In this document: positions 1 to 6,267 of the stretch, piece by piece | Position numbering within the stretch: position 1 is the first letter of the stretch | Layout of the letters: the number at the start of each line of letters is the position of its first letter | Source: an uncultured Ruminococcus sp. | Lineage (GTDB): Bacteria; Bacillota; Clostridia; Oscillospirales; Ruminococcaceae | NCBI GenBank assembly: GCA_946404705.1 | Contig: CAMJES010000070.1 | Span: 1-9,164, forward strand | Reading direction: 5' to 3' | Length of the DNA stretch: 9,164 nt | Notes under the pieces: model-generated | Told to the model about the DNA's origin: nothing | Databases searched by the model: none | The model's input: the letters and a program-made list of their open reading frames with translations, nothing else | Made by a program: the position numbers and the translations under genes

Positions 1-23
1 GTCCGCTTCGCGGTTTTAACTAC

Positions 24-73
<50 letters not shown>

Positions 74-81
74 ATTCTTAG

Positions 82-933
82 TTACTTTACCGTTGTGATA
101 TCGGAGCCGAACCACTTTTCGGATATCTCGCCGAGTTTTCCGTCAGCCTTCATTTCGGAGAGGATCTCCTGAACCTTATCGCGGAGCGCCTGGTCGTTCT
201 TTCTGAAGCCGATCGCATACTCCTCTTCTTCAAGTCCGTCTGCAAGAAGGACATAGTCCTTGCCGCTTTCCTTTATCTCATAGTTTGCGACAACGGAATC
301 CATAAATACTGCGTCAACAAGGTTGAGTTCAAGCTGCTGGAGGCATTCAACGTTTGTTGCAAGTGCATTTTCGGTAATGTTAAGTCCTGCGTTCTGGAGA
401 ATTTCCTGCGCTGTTGAGCCGCTCTGTACCGCAACAGTCTTGCCGTCAAGGTCAGCCTGAGAAGCGATCGCGCTGTCCGCTGTTACTACGAACACCATTT
501 CATTCTTCATATAAGGTTCGCTGAGGTTCATAACTTCCTGTCTTGAAGCGTTTATCGACATACCGTTCCATATACAGTCGATCTTTCCTGCATCAAGATC
601 CTGCTCCTTTGTATCCCAGTCGATAGGCTGTTTTACAAGCTTAACGCCAAGACGGGCGCAAACCTCCTCTGCGCAGTCGATATCGAAGCCGACGATCTGG
701 TCGTTTTCATCGGTATAGCCCATAGGCTTGAAGGTTGCGTCAAGACCGAGGATAAACTCGCCCGAGTCAAGCACTTTCTGGAGAGAGTTGTCCTCGCCTG
801 CTTCCGTAACAGCGGCGCTGTCGTTGTTTGCGGCGGCGGTGGTTTCTGTTGTGCCGTTTGAGCTTGCGCAGCCTGCGAGCATTGCAGGAACGAGAGCCAT
901 TGCGGCGATAAGCTTTGCAATTTTGTTTTTCAT
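82..933 (-). CDS. Amino-acid ABC transporter substrate-binding lipoprotein
   Basis: A 283-residue extracytoplasmic solute-binding protein of the SBP_bac_3 family, which captures polar amino acids outside the membrane for an ABC importer. The ATG at 933 is chosen because it opens directly into a lipoprotein signal peptide: a Lys-rich start, a hydrophobic core and lipobox LAGC with Cys22. It also has AGGG 6 nt upstream. An upstream in-frame extension would pass through the promoter and is rejected. After a Thr/Ala/Glu-rich linker the mature domain shows family marks: GLDATFKPMGY, GFDIDCAEEV, WNGMSI, and GKTVAVQSGSTA in the second lobe. The length is normal. No permease or ATPase gene is in the window, so its partners lie to the left or elsewhere. 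The ligand cannot be named from sequence; cystine, glutamine or another polar amino acid is possible. Confidence 0.93.
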   Translation of the reverse strand: MKNKIAKLIAAMALVPAMLAGCASSNGTTETTAAANNDSAAVTEAGEDNSLQKVLDSGEFILGLDATFKPMGYTDENDQIVGFDIDCAEEVCARLGVKLVKQPIDWDTKEQDLDAGKIDCIWNGMSINASRQEVMNLSEPYMKNEMVFVVTADSAIASQADLDGKTVAVQSGSTAQEILQNAGLNITENALATNVECLQQLELNLVDAVFMDSVVANYEIKESGKDYVLLADGLEEEEYAIGFRKNDQALRDKVQEILSEMKADGKLGEISEKWFGSDITTVK

Positions 934-989
934 AAATATCCCTAACCTTTCAAAAATTTGTTTTTGCATAAAAGATTTTTTGCAGAATA

Positions 990-1018
990 ATAATAGCACA
1001 TTTGCACATTTATGTAAA
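990..1018 (-). promoter_or_regulatory. Sigma-A-type promoter of the binding-protein gene
   Basis: Read on the minus strand this is TTTACA, a 17-bp spacer, then TATTAT, 57 bp upstream of the start codon. The spacer contains the direct repeat TGTGC-AAA-TGTGC, which could be an operator half-site pair, though that is speculative. Confidence 0.7.
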
Positions 1019-1148
1019 GCTTGAAGCCAAAACTTCGGGATTTTGTGATAAAACATCCGTAAAACAGCGGCGTTTTTATTGCAAATCACAATAGGCGGAG
1101 CGGTAATTGAATTAGGTTGATAAATGGAATTTGTATCAATGTTTAATT

Positions 1149-1270
1149 TGTAGGGGCGGATTCTATATCCGCCCGATTCACGGAATATCGTTACACGGGC
1201 GGATATGGAATCCGCCCCTACAATTTGCGGAAAATTCCCATTTTGTCGAACGGGTGACCCGTCACCTACA
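1149..1270. repeat. MITE-like nested palindromic element
   Basis: A 27-bp arm (1149-1175) is matched by its reverse complement at 1196-1222 in 26 of 27 positions, around a 20-nt centre. Each arm is also a small hairpin on its own: GGGCGGAT and ATCCGCCC pair across 5 nt at 1154-1174 and at 1197-1217. A further module ends with the palindrome ACGGGTGACCCGT (1250-1262). The whole element starts TGTAGG and ends CCTACA. It fills most of the 934-1289 intergenic gap, which otherwise holds only the promoter of the left gene. No gene is seen in it. GC-rich TGTAGGGGCGG palindromes of this kind are, as I recall, common between genes in gut Clostridia. No target-site duplication is evident. Confidence 0.8.
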
Positions 1271-1289
1271 AAAAGGCTGTTTTTTTCAG

Positions 1290-1640
1290 TTAGTTTTTAA
1301 GCTTCTCCCATTCGCTTTCTTTAAATCCGACAAGAACGGTGTTGTCCGTTACGATTATCGGACGCTTTACAAGCATTCCGTCCGAGGCGAGCAGTTCAAG
1401 CTGTTCCTCTTCGGTCATTGTCGTAAGCTTTTTTGCAAGCTCCATTGAACGATAAAGCATTCCGCTTGTATTGAAAAATTTCTTTAAGGGCAGACCGCTT
1501 GCCTTGTGCCATTTTTTCAGCTCGTCAAGGGTCGGGTTCTGCTCTTTTATGTTGCGTTCCTCGTATTTTATTCCTTTTTCGTCAAGAAATTTCTTCGCTT
1601 TCTGACAAGTTGTGCATTTCGGGTAGCATATATACTGCAT
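1290..1640 (-). CDS. ArsC/Spx-family thioredoxin-fold protein
   Basis: A 116-residue cytoplasmic protein of the arsenate reductase (ArsC)/Spx/YffB family. It begins MQYICYPKCTTCQKAKKFLD, placing a CxxC pair at Cys9 and Cys12 at the head of the first helix, plus Cys5. Near residues 92-95 it has KRPI, the Arg-Pro (cis-Pro) motif of the family, and it ends with the usual VGFKESEWEKL. The ATG at 1640 is preceded by AGGAGG at good spacing; an in-frame extension upstream would run through this site. It is the second gene of an operon: the TAG stop of the acetyltransferase at 1651-1653 overlaps the Shine-Dalgarno site, so translation is probably coupled. There are no ars genes nearby, so arsenate reduction is not supported. 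A thiol-redox or Spx/MgsR-like regulatory role is equally possible. Confidence 0.9.
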   Translation of the reverse strand: MQYICYPKCTTCQKAKKFLDEKGIKYEERNIKEQNPTLDELKKWHKASGLPLKKFFNTSGMLYRSMELAKKLTTMTEEEQLELLASDGMLVKRPIIVTDNTVLVGFKESEWEKLKN

Positions 1641-1650
1641 AATTTTCCTC

Positions 1651-2256
1651 CTAAAATGTAATTCCGCATTTTCTGAGCGTTTCTGCGGAAAGGTCGTTGA
1701 CATTGATTATTTCGGGCGGCGTTTCGGGGTGTTCGCGCAGAAGCTTTTCCATCCATATCATATTGTACCACCGTCCGAACTTGTATCCGCACTTTTGAAA
1801 CTCGCCGACAAAGCGGTAACCAAGGTGCGAATGAAAATTCTCGCTGTTTCGGTCGAGATGCTCGTCATCCTCGCCGCTCGGAACGCCTATGCAGGCGCAA
1901 AGGTTGTAGATATTCATTTCCGAGAGGATATTTTCAAGCGTTTCATAAAGCTTTTTTCCGATACCCTGCTTGCGGTGGTTTATATCGACATATATTGACG
2001 TTTCGGCGGAATGTTCATAAGCCTTTCTTCCGACAAAGCTGTGGACATAGGCATAACCGACAATTTCGCCGCCGATCTCTGCGCAGATATAGGGAAATTT
2101 CTGCTTGATATTTTCTATCCTTGCGGCAAACTCGCTCACGCTCGGGACTTCGTATTCAAAGGTTATCGCAGTTTCGAGGACGTAGGGCTTATATATCGAA
2201 ACAAGCTTCGGCGCGTCGGATACTTCTGCAAAGCGAATAGTAATACTGCTGTTCAT
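1651..2256 (-). CDS. GNAT N-acetyltransferase, phosphinothricin-acetyltransferase-like
   Basis: A 201-residue acetyl-CoA-dependent acetyltransferase of the GNAT superfamily. It resembles the PAT/MnaT/YwnH group, which acetylates small amines such as methionine sulfoximine or phosphinothricin. The N-terminus (ITIRFAEVSDAPKLVSIY, about 5-22) is typical of that group. The acetyl-CoA-binding motif A is at 94-103, with HRKQGIGKKL supplying the Q-x-x-G-x-G/A pattern. The later FHSHLGYRFVGEFQKCGYKFGRWYNMIWMEK stretch (141-171), quoted here by position, matches the C-terminal sheet of the family. An extra tail of roughly 25-30 residues after 172 is longer than usual. The ATG at 2256 has AGGAAG about 10 nt upstream and follows its own promoter. 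It is first in the operon with the ArsC-like gene. The substrate is unknown. Confidence 0.88.
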   Translation of the reverse strand: MNSSITIRFAEVSDAPKLVSIYKPYVLETAITFEYEVPSVSEFAARIENIKQKFPYICAEIGGEIVGYAYVHSFVGRKAYEHSAETSIYVDINHRKQGIGKKLYETLENILSEMNIYNLCACIGVPSGEDDEHLDRNSENFHSHLGYRFVGEFQKCGYKFGRWYNMIWMEKLLREHPETPPEIINVNDLSAETLRKCGITF

Positions 2257-2282
2257 TTCGGGTACACTTCCTTTCGGGATAG

Positions 2283-2311
2283 ATTATACCACTTATGCCC
2301 CTAAAATGCAA
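2283..2311 (-). promoter_or_regulatory. Promoter of the acetyltransferase-arsC-like operon
   Basis: On the minus strand: TTGCAT, 17-bp spacer, perfect TATAAT, 27 bp before the acetyltransferase ATG. It is divergent from the MATE promoter, with the two -35 boxes separated by 24 bp. Confidence 0.8.
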
Positions 2312-2335
2312 GAATAATCGGCGTAAAATTCAAAT

Positions 2336-2364
2336 TTGACAGTATAAATTGTATGTGCTATAAT
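2336..2364 (+). promoter_or_regulatory. Consensus sigma-A promoter of the MATE gene
   Basis: TTGACA (2336-2341), an exact 17-bp spacer and TATAAT (2359-2364): a perfect consensus promoter 26 bp ahead of the MATE start codon. A site this strong suggests high expression unless a repressor acts. I see no clear operator palindrome in the short intergenic region. Confidence 0.88.
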
Positions 2365-2390
2365 CATTAAATATTTCGGAGGTGAAGTGA

Positions 2391-3764
2391 ATGAAAGAGA
2401 AAAACAGTATATACCGCCGCGCGATGGCTCTTGCCGTGCCGATGATGATACAGAACGGCATAACGAACATGGTCGGATTGGTCGACAGCGTTATGGTCGG
2501 CAGTCTTGGAACAGAGGCAATGACGGCGGTTTCGATAATCGGTCAGCTTATATTTGTATTCAACCTCGGCATATTCGGTGGAATTTCGGGACCGGGCATC
2601 TACGCCGCCCAGTTTTACGGTCAGGGAAACACCGAGGGTTTTAGAAGCGCAGTTCGTATGAAACGCTTTATATGCTTATTCTTCCTTGTAGTCGGAGTGT
2701 TGGCGTTCATTTTCGGAGATGAATTTCTGATAGGGCTTTATCTTAAAGGCGAAAGCGAAACCATTGATGCTGCGCTGACAATGCAGACTGCAAAAGAATA
2801 TCTGAAAATAATGATATTCGGTATGCTGCCGTTTGTTATAACGCAGATATATGCAAGCTCGCTGCGCGAATCGGGCGACAGCATAAAGCCGATGACAGCA
2901 GGAATCATATCGGTCATTGTGGATATCGTGTTCAACTATCTCCTTATTTTCGGAAAGTTCGGTTTCCCCGAACTCGGCGTTAAGGGCGCAGCGATAGCAA
3001 CGGTGCTTGCAAGAATAGTCGAGATGTTCGTTGTAGTAATATGGGCGAACGCACGTAAGAAAAAACACGAATTTTTGCAGGGATTGTACCGCACATTCCT
3101 TGTTCCTAAAGAGCTTTCGTTTAAAATGCTGAAAAAAGGCTTTCCGATTTTCCTTAACGAGTTTCTGTGGGCAGGCGGACTCGCGGTGCTTACGCAAACC
3201 TATTCGGCAAGAGGATTGGAGATAGTCGCAGGACTGAACATTTCAAATGCGCTTTGCAACCTGCTGAATGTCGTGTTTGTCGCGCTCGGAAATGCGGTCG
3301 GAATCCTCATCGGTCAAACGCTCGGTGCAGGTGAGTATGACAAGGCAAAGAAAGACTCGTTCGGACTGATGAAGTTTACGGGTGGGATATGCCTTATCCT
3401 GACAACAGCTCTGATATCGGTATCGCACATTTTTCCTATGGTCTACGATACCACGGACGAGGTGCGTTCGCTCGGGTCGAGTTTTATCATAATAACAGCA
3501 GCGTTTTTCCCTGTGCAGGGGTATCTCAACGCAATGTATTTTACTCTGCGTTCGGGCGGAAAGACGTTCATAACCTTCCTTTTCGACAGCGTTTTCTCAT
3601 GGGTGTTTACGGTGCCGCTGGCATTTGTGCTGTGTAGACTTACACAGCTTCCGATACTTGTGGTATACACTATCGTAAACGCCGCCGATATAATAAAAGT
3701 TGTTATCGGGTATATAATGATTCGTAAGGGAATATGGATAAGCAGCATTGTGGATAATGCGTAA
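2391..3764 (+). CDS. MATE-family multidrug/organic-cation efflux transporter
   Basis: A 457-residue integral membrane protein of the MATE family, which exports drugs or metabolites in exchange for Na+ or H+. The length and the succession of hydrophobic segments fit the family's twelve membrane helices in two related halves. Helix 1 carries PMMIQNGITNMVGLVDSVMV, the classic MATE start, followed by GSLGTEAM (38-44). The second half begins around residue 245 with FPIFLNEFLWAGGLAV and holds the repeated GNAVGILIGQTLGAGEYDKA. The ATG at 2391 has GGAGG (2378-2382) 8 nt upstream. Its divergent neighbours, an acetyltransferase and a thiol protein, could share a detoxification theme, but each has its own promoter and nothing in the sequence proves a link. 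The substrate is not predictable. Confidence 0.95.
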   Translation: MKEKNSIYRRAMALAVPMMIQNGITNMVGLVDSVMVGSLGTEAMTAVSIIGQLIFVFNLGIFGGISGPGIYAAQFYGQGNTEGFRSAVRMKRFICLFFLVVGVLAFIFGDEFLIGLYLKGESETIDAALTMQTAKEYLKIMIFGMLPFVITQIYASSLRESGDSIKPMTAGIISVIVDIVFNYLLIFGKFGFPELGVKGAAIATVLARIVEMFVVVIWANARKKKHEFLQGLYRTFLVPKELSFKMLKKGFPIFLNEFLWAGGLAVLTQTYSARGLEIVAGLNISNALCNLLNVVFVALGNAVGILIGQTLGAGEYDKAKKDSFGLMKFTGGICLILTTALISVSHIFPMVYDTTDEVRSLGSSFIIITAAFFPVQGYLNAMYFTLRSGGKTFITFLFDSVFSWVFTVPLAFVLCRLTQLPILVVYTIVNAADIIKVVIGYIMIRKGIWISSIVDNA

Positions 3765-3770
3765 TTATTC

Positions 3771-3857
3771 AATTCGGAATGCGGAATTCGGAATTATTAA
3801 GAACGCCAAATGTTAGCTTCGCAATAATTCCGCATTCCGAATTCCTAATTCCGAATT
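3771..3857. repeat. Dispersed repeat copy 2, long imperfect hairpin
   Basis: The left arm 3771-3798 pairs with the right arm 3823-3850 in 25 of 28 positions around a 24-nt loop. The loop plus right arm (3808-3857) is the same repeat as 24-73. It begins 6 bp after the MATE stop codon. It may fold in the transcript and protect or end the mRNA, but there is no T-tract, so it is called a repeat rather than a terminator. Confidence 0.8.
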
Positions 3858-3872
3858 TTCCTCTCCCCCCTC

Positions 3873-3901
3873 TTGACGAAACCGACTAAATTTACTAAAA
3901 T
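3873..3901 (+). promoter_or_regulatory. Promoter of the TIM-barrel gene
   Basis: TTGACG (3873-3878), 17-bp spacer, TAAAAT (3896-3901), 43 bp upstream of the start codon and just after the hairpin repeat. Confidence 0.75.
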
Positions 3902-3944
3902 AATAATGTACAACAAACCTTACTTTTGAAAGGAATGAAAACCT

Positions 3945-4802
3945 ATGCCAAATGCAAAATTCGGCCCTGCCGGAACAGCGGCAAGCTTCAAGGAAATGGG
4001 CTACAAAAAATCCATACAGCTCGGCGATTATCTGACAAAATTCGGCCTTGACCACTTTGAATACCAATGCGGTCAGGGTGTTCGTGTTTCCGAGGAGAGC
4101 GCAAGGGAGATAGGCGCGGCTCTGCACAAAGCAGGCATAAGCGTTTCCGTTCATGCGCCCTACTTCATCTCGCTTTCAAGCATTGAAGAGGAAAAGCGTC
4201 TTAACTCGCTCGGCTACATCACCGCTTCGGCAAAGGTCGTTAACGCAATGGGCGGCGACAGGATAGTTATCCACAGCGGCTCCTGCTCAAAGATATCCCG
4301 TGAAGAAGCGCTCGAGCTTGCCAAGGACACAATGAAGCGCGCTCGTGCGGAGCTTGTTTCGCTCGGACTTGAAAACGTCCGCTGCTGCCCCGAAACTATG
4401 GGTAAGATAAACCAGCTCGGCGACCTGCACGAGGTAATGGAGCTTTGCAAGCTTGACGAAAGCTTTATCCCCTGCATCGACTTCGGACACCTCAACGCCC
4501 GAACGCTCGGCTCGATAAAGGACAAGTCCGACTATGAAAAAATTCTCGATACTATCGAAAACGAACTCGGCAGCGAACGCTTGAAATGTTTCCATTCGCA
4601 TTTTTCGAAGATAGAATACACCGAAAAAGGCGGCGAGAAAAAGCACCTCACCTTTGCCGACACGGTTTACGGCCCTCAGTTTGAACCGCTTATGGAACTT
4701 ATCGCCAAAAAGAACCTCACCCCGATATTCGTATGCGAAAGTGACGGCACTCAGACCGAGGACGCAAAGACGATGAAGGATTTTTACGAAAGCATTTTGT
4801 GA
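3945..4802 (+). CDS. TIM-barrel metalloprotein, endonuclease IV-like
   Basis: A 285-residue protein of the AP-endonuclease-2/xylose-isomerase-like TIM-barrel superfamily, often annotated as deoxyribonuclease IV in Clostridia. Metal-ligand candidates fall in the expected order: His70 (SVHAPY), His110 (IVIHSG), Glu150 (CPETMG), Asp179 and His182 (IDFGHLNA), His217 or His219 (CFHSHFS), His234 (EKKHLTF) and Glu265 (VCESDG). These track E. coli Nfo ligands H69, H109, E145, D179, H182, H216, H231 and E261 (numbers from memory). The position matching Nfo D229 appears to be Lys232, so the third zinc site looks altered. True AP-endonuclease activity is therefore uncertain; a sugar-phosphate isomerase or a different phosphodiesterase is possible. 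The ATG at 3945 has AAAGGA 10 nt upstream. It is a single gene with its own promoter. Confidence 0.85.
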   Translation: MPNAKFGPAGTAASFKEMGYKKSIQLGDYLTKFGLDHFEYQCGQGVRVSEESAREIGAALHKAGISVSVHAPYFISLSSIEEEKRLNSLGYITASAKVVNAMGGDRIVIHSGSCSKISREEALELAKDTMKRARAELVSLGLENVRCCPETMGKINQLGDLHEVMELCKLDESFIPCIDFGHLNARTLGSIKDKSDYEKILDTIENELGSERLKCFHSHFSKIEYTEKGGEKKHLTFADTVYGPQFEPLMELIAKKNLTPIFVCESDGTQTEDAKTMKDFYESIL

Positions 4803-4824
4803 TAGAATTGTAACCATACTGTAA

Positions 4825-4852
4825 TTGCTATTTCGGAAAGAAATGGTATAAT
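4825..4852 (+). promoter_or_regulatory. Probable promoter of the lipoprotein gene
   Basis: TTGCTA, 16-bp spacer, perfect TATAAT (4847-4852). The -10 box is strong and the -35 box matches 4 of 6. The start of transcription would be near 4859, just before the hairpin at 4861-4902. Confidence 0.6.
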
Positions 4853-4869
4853 TATAGTCACAAAGCATA

Positions 4870-4902
4870 GCCGACCGATTCATTGCTTTGGTCGGCTTTT
4901 TT
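4870..4902 (+). terminator. Intrinsic terminator or leader attenuator
   Basis: GCCGACC (4870-4876) pairs with GGTCGGC (4890-4896) across a 13-nt loop, followed by six T and then ATT. It could end the TIM-barrel transcript. But it lies downstream of the TATAAT at 4847 and only 17 bp before the next start codon, so it would also act on the lipoprotein leader. CAAAGCA (4861-4867) can pair with TGCTTTG (4884-4890), which excludes the terminator stem. Confidence 0.8.
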
Positions 4903-4918
4903 ATTGGGGGAAAATATT

Positions 4919-6085
4919 ATGATAAACAAAAGATTTGCGGCAATTATCCTTTCGGCTTTAATTCTTACGGCTTGCGGAAATGCTCAGACGACTTCAAACG
5001 ATGCCGAAGAAACAACGGCAACCACAAGCGAAACTACAACTGCAACCCAATTATATGAAATTATCACAGATGAATATGGAAATGATATCGTGATCGACAA
5101 TAGCGGCGATGCGATCGAAGAAACCGCAGAGGGCTTTGAAACAACTGCCGCAGAGTATAACACGGGCAATCCCGAAGAGGGACTTGTATATTTTGTTCAG
5201 CCGAGCATAATGCTGTATCCGAGATACAAGCAACTCGACGACTGGGAGTGCCGTGACACCGAGGTTCTGCGCAATTTCCATTATGACGGCGAATGGAATT
5301 ACTGCAAGGAGCTTATCTTTGCTTTTTCAAACTTCACGGACGAACCCGTGACCGTTGACAGCATACAGATCTTCTGCGGCGATGAACCCGTCAGCTTCAC
5401 AAACGGTTCGGACACGCTCGACATAAATTTCACCGTTCAGCCTATGCACAAGACAGACTATCTTTTACAGTCGGAAGACTTCGATTATTCCGCCTGCGAA
5501 TCGGGAATTTACCGAACGGTCGTTAATATCGGCGGCGAGAAGTCCGAACGTGAGTTTTACATAAATAACTGCGAGCTTTATCGTGCGAAACATTCTGCCG
5601 AAAACTGGGGGTCTTATGACGATAACGGCAACTACGTTTCTTACGAATACGACGTATTTGCGCCGACGTTTTTAAACGAGGAACAGCAGCATATTTTTGC
5701 GCAGGCAAACGGCGTTATGTCTGACTGGTTCTGGTGCAGCAGTATTATGCGAGAATCCTACCGCAGCACACACACTCCGGATGATTTTATGCAGCTTCTT
5801 TACAGCGTTTTTACCGAAGAATACGCAAATGAGCTTTCCAAAATCTATATTGATGAAAACGGTAATTTTGTTGACAACGGCGGCGATCGAGGAAGTAATA
5901 TTTGTTACTTCGACCATTGCTTTATCCCCGTTTCAGCTGATGAAAACACGGTCGAATTCAAGGCTGTTGTTACATATTGTCACTCCGACAATCCTTATGA
6001 ATTAAGCTTTGACGATGATTTTCACTATGTTATGAAAAACACCGAGAACGGCTGGAGAGTTGACAGATTTGATGTTTGGAATTGA
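4919..6085 (+). CDS. Secreted lipoprotein of unknown function
   Basis: A 388-residue predicted lipoprotein. The ATG at 4919 opens a signal peptide with lipobox LTAC (Cys19) and has GGGGG 8 nt upstream; the 12 upstream in-frame codons would start inside the terminator loop and are rejected. Residues about 20-75 are a Thr/Glu/Asp-rich, low-complexity linker. Residues about 85-220 look like a beta-rich, Ig-like domain (alternating strands, FSNFTDEPVTVDSIQIF, ending in REFYINN). The C-terminal part (about 250-388) starts helical and ends in strands with NTENGWRVDRFDVWN, a layout like NTF2-like or IseA-type domains of exported Firmicutes proteins. The domain guesses rest on pattern only. It has no catalytic motif that I recognise. 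It is flanked by its own promoter and that of aroQ, so it appears to be a single-gene unit. Confidence 0.85.
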   Translation: MINKRFAAIILSALILTACGNAQTTSNDAEETTATTSETTTATQLYEIITDEYGNDIVIDNSGDAIEETAEGFETTAAEYNTGNPEEGLVYFVQPSIMLYPRYKQLDDWECRDTEVLRNFHYDGEWNYCKELIFAFSNFTDEPVTVDSIQIFCGDEPVSFTNGSDTLDINFTVQPMHKTDYLLQSEDFDYSACESGIYRTVVNIGGEKSEREFYINNCELYRAKHSAENWGSYDDNGNYVSYEYDVFAPTFLNEEQQHIFAQANGVMSDWFWCSSIMRESYRSTHTPDDFMQLLYSVFTEEYANELSKIYIDENGNFVDNGGDRGSNICYFDHCFIPVSADENTVEFKAVVTYCHSDNPYELSFDDDFHYVMKNTENGWRVDRFDVWN

Positions 6086-6088
6086 TAT

Positions 6089-6117
6089 TTGACAAATCAA
6101 CAATTTGGTATTAAAAT
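6089..6117 (+). promoter_or_regulatory. Promoter of the aroQ-pepP operon
   Basis: TTGACA (6089-6094), 17-bp spacer, TAAAAT (6112-6117). The -35 box sits inside the perfect 11-bp palindrome ATTTGACAAAT (6087-6097), which may be chance. Transcription should start near 6124, inside the left end of the 6118-6243 element. Confidence 0.8.
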
Positions 6118-6243
6118 AATAGGAGCGGAGAAGGGGACGCCCCCTTGGGCAGTTCGCAAGTTAATGTTTTAAATGCTCAAAGTTGGCGGCTCGGTAACGT
6201 TAAAATCTTTATCGTTATGGTAATGAATTTCTTCGCTCCTATT
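6118..6243. repeat. 126-bp element with terminal inverted repeats or structured leader
   Basis: The ends AATAGGAGCG (6118-6127) and CGCTCCTATT (6234-6243) are perfect inverted repeats, and 14 of the first 15 positions match. Inside are AAGGGG-ACGC-CCCCTT (6131-6146), a weak GGGCA/TGCTC pairing (6147-6151 with 6174-6178), and GTAACG with CGTTAT (about 6194-6219). It lies between the promoter and the aroQ ribosome site. It fits either a small non-autonomous mobile element or an RNA with a closing stem and several hairpins. It does not match a riboswitch class that I know. No gene is seen in it. Confidence 0.6.
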
Positions 6244-6267
6244 TGTTTTGTAAAAGAGGTACAAAAA

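Noticed and set aside
934..1089. N-terminal extension of the binding protein
   Set aside because: It would place the signal peptide internally and runs through the promoter at 990-1018.
1131..1448. Plus-strand open frame of 105 codons
   Set aside because: It runs through the palindromic element and into the antisense of the ArsC-like gene, with no ribosome site.
1290..1640. Call as a true arsenate reductase
   Set aside because: The CxxC pair and lack of ars neighbours fit the wider ArsC/Spx family; arsenate activity cannot be supported.
2676..3197. 173-codon open frame on the minus strand inside the MATE gene
   Set aside because: The composition is unlike a real protein, and the plus-strand MATE frame is clearly coding.
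4883..4918. Upstream TTG start of the lipoprotein
   Set aside because: It begins inside the terminator loop, and the signal peptide and ribosome site fit the ATG at 4919.
6118..6243. T-box, SAM, THF, glycine or c-di-GMP riboswitch ahead of aroQ
   Set aside because: None of the conserved core blocks of these classes that I can recall are present.
6145..6267. N-terminal extension of aroQ from an upstream TTG
   Set aside because: It crosses the palindromic element, and AroQ homology and the ribosome site both point to the ATG at 6268.
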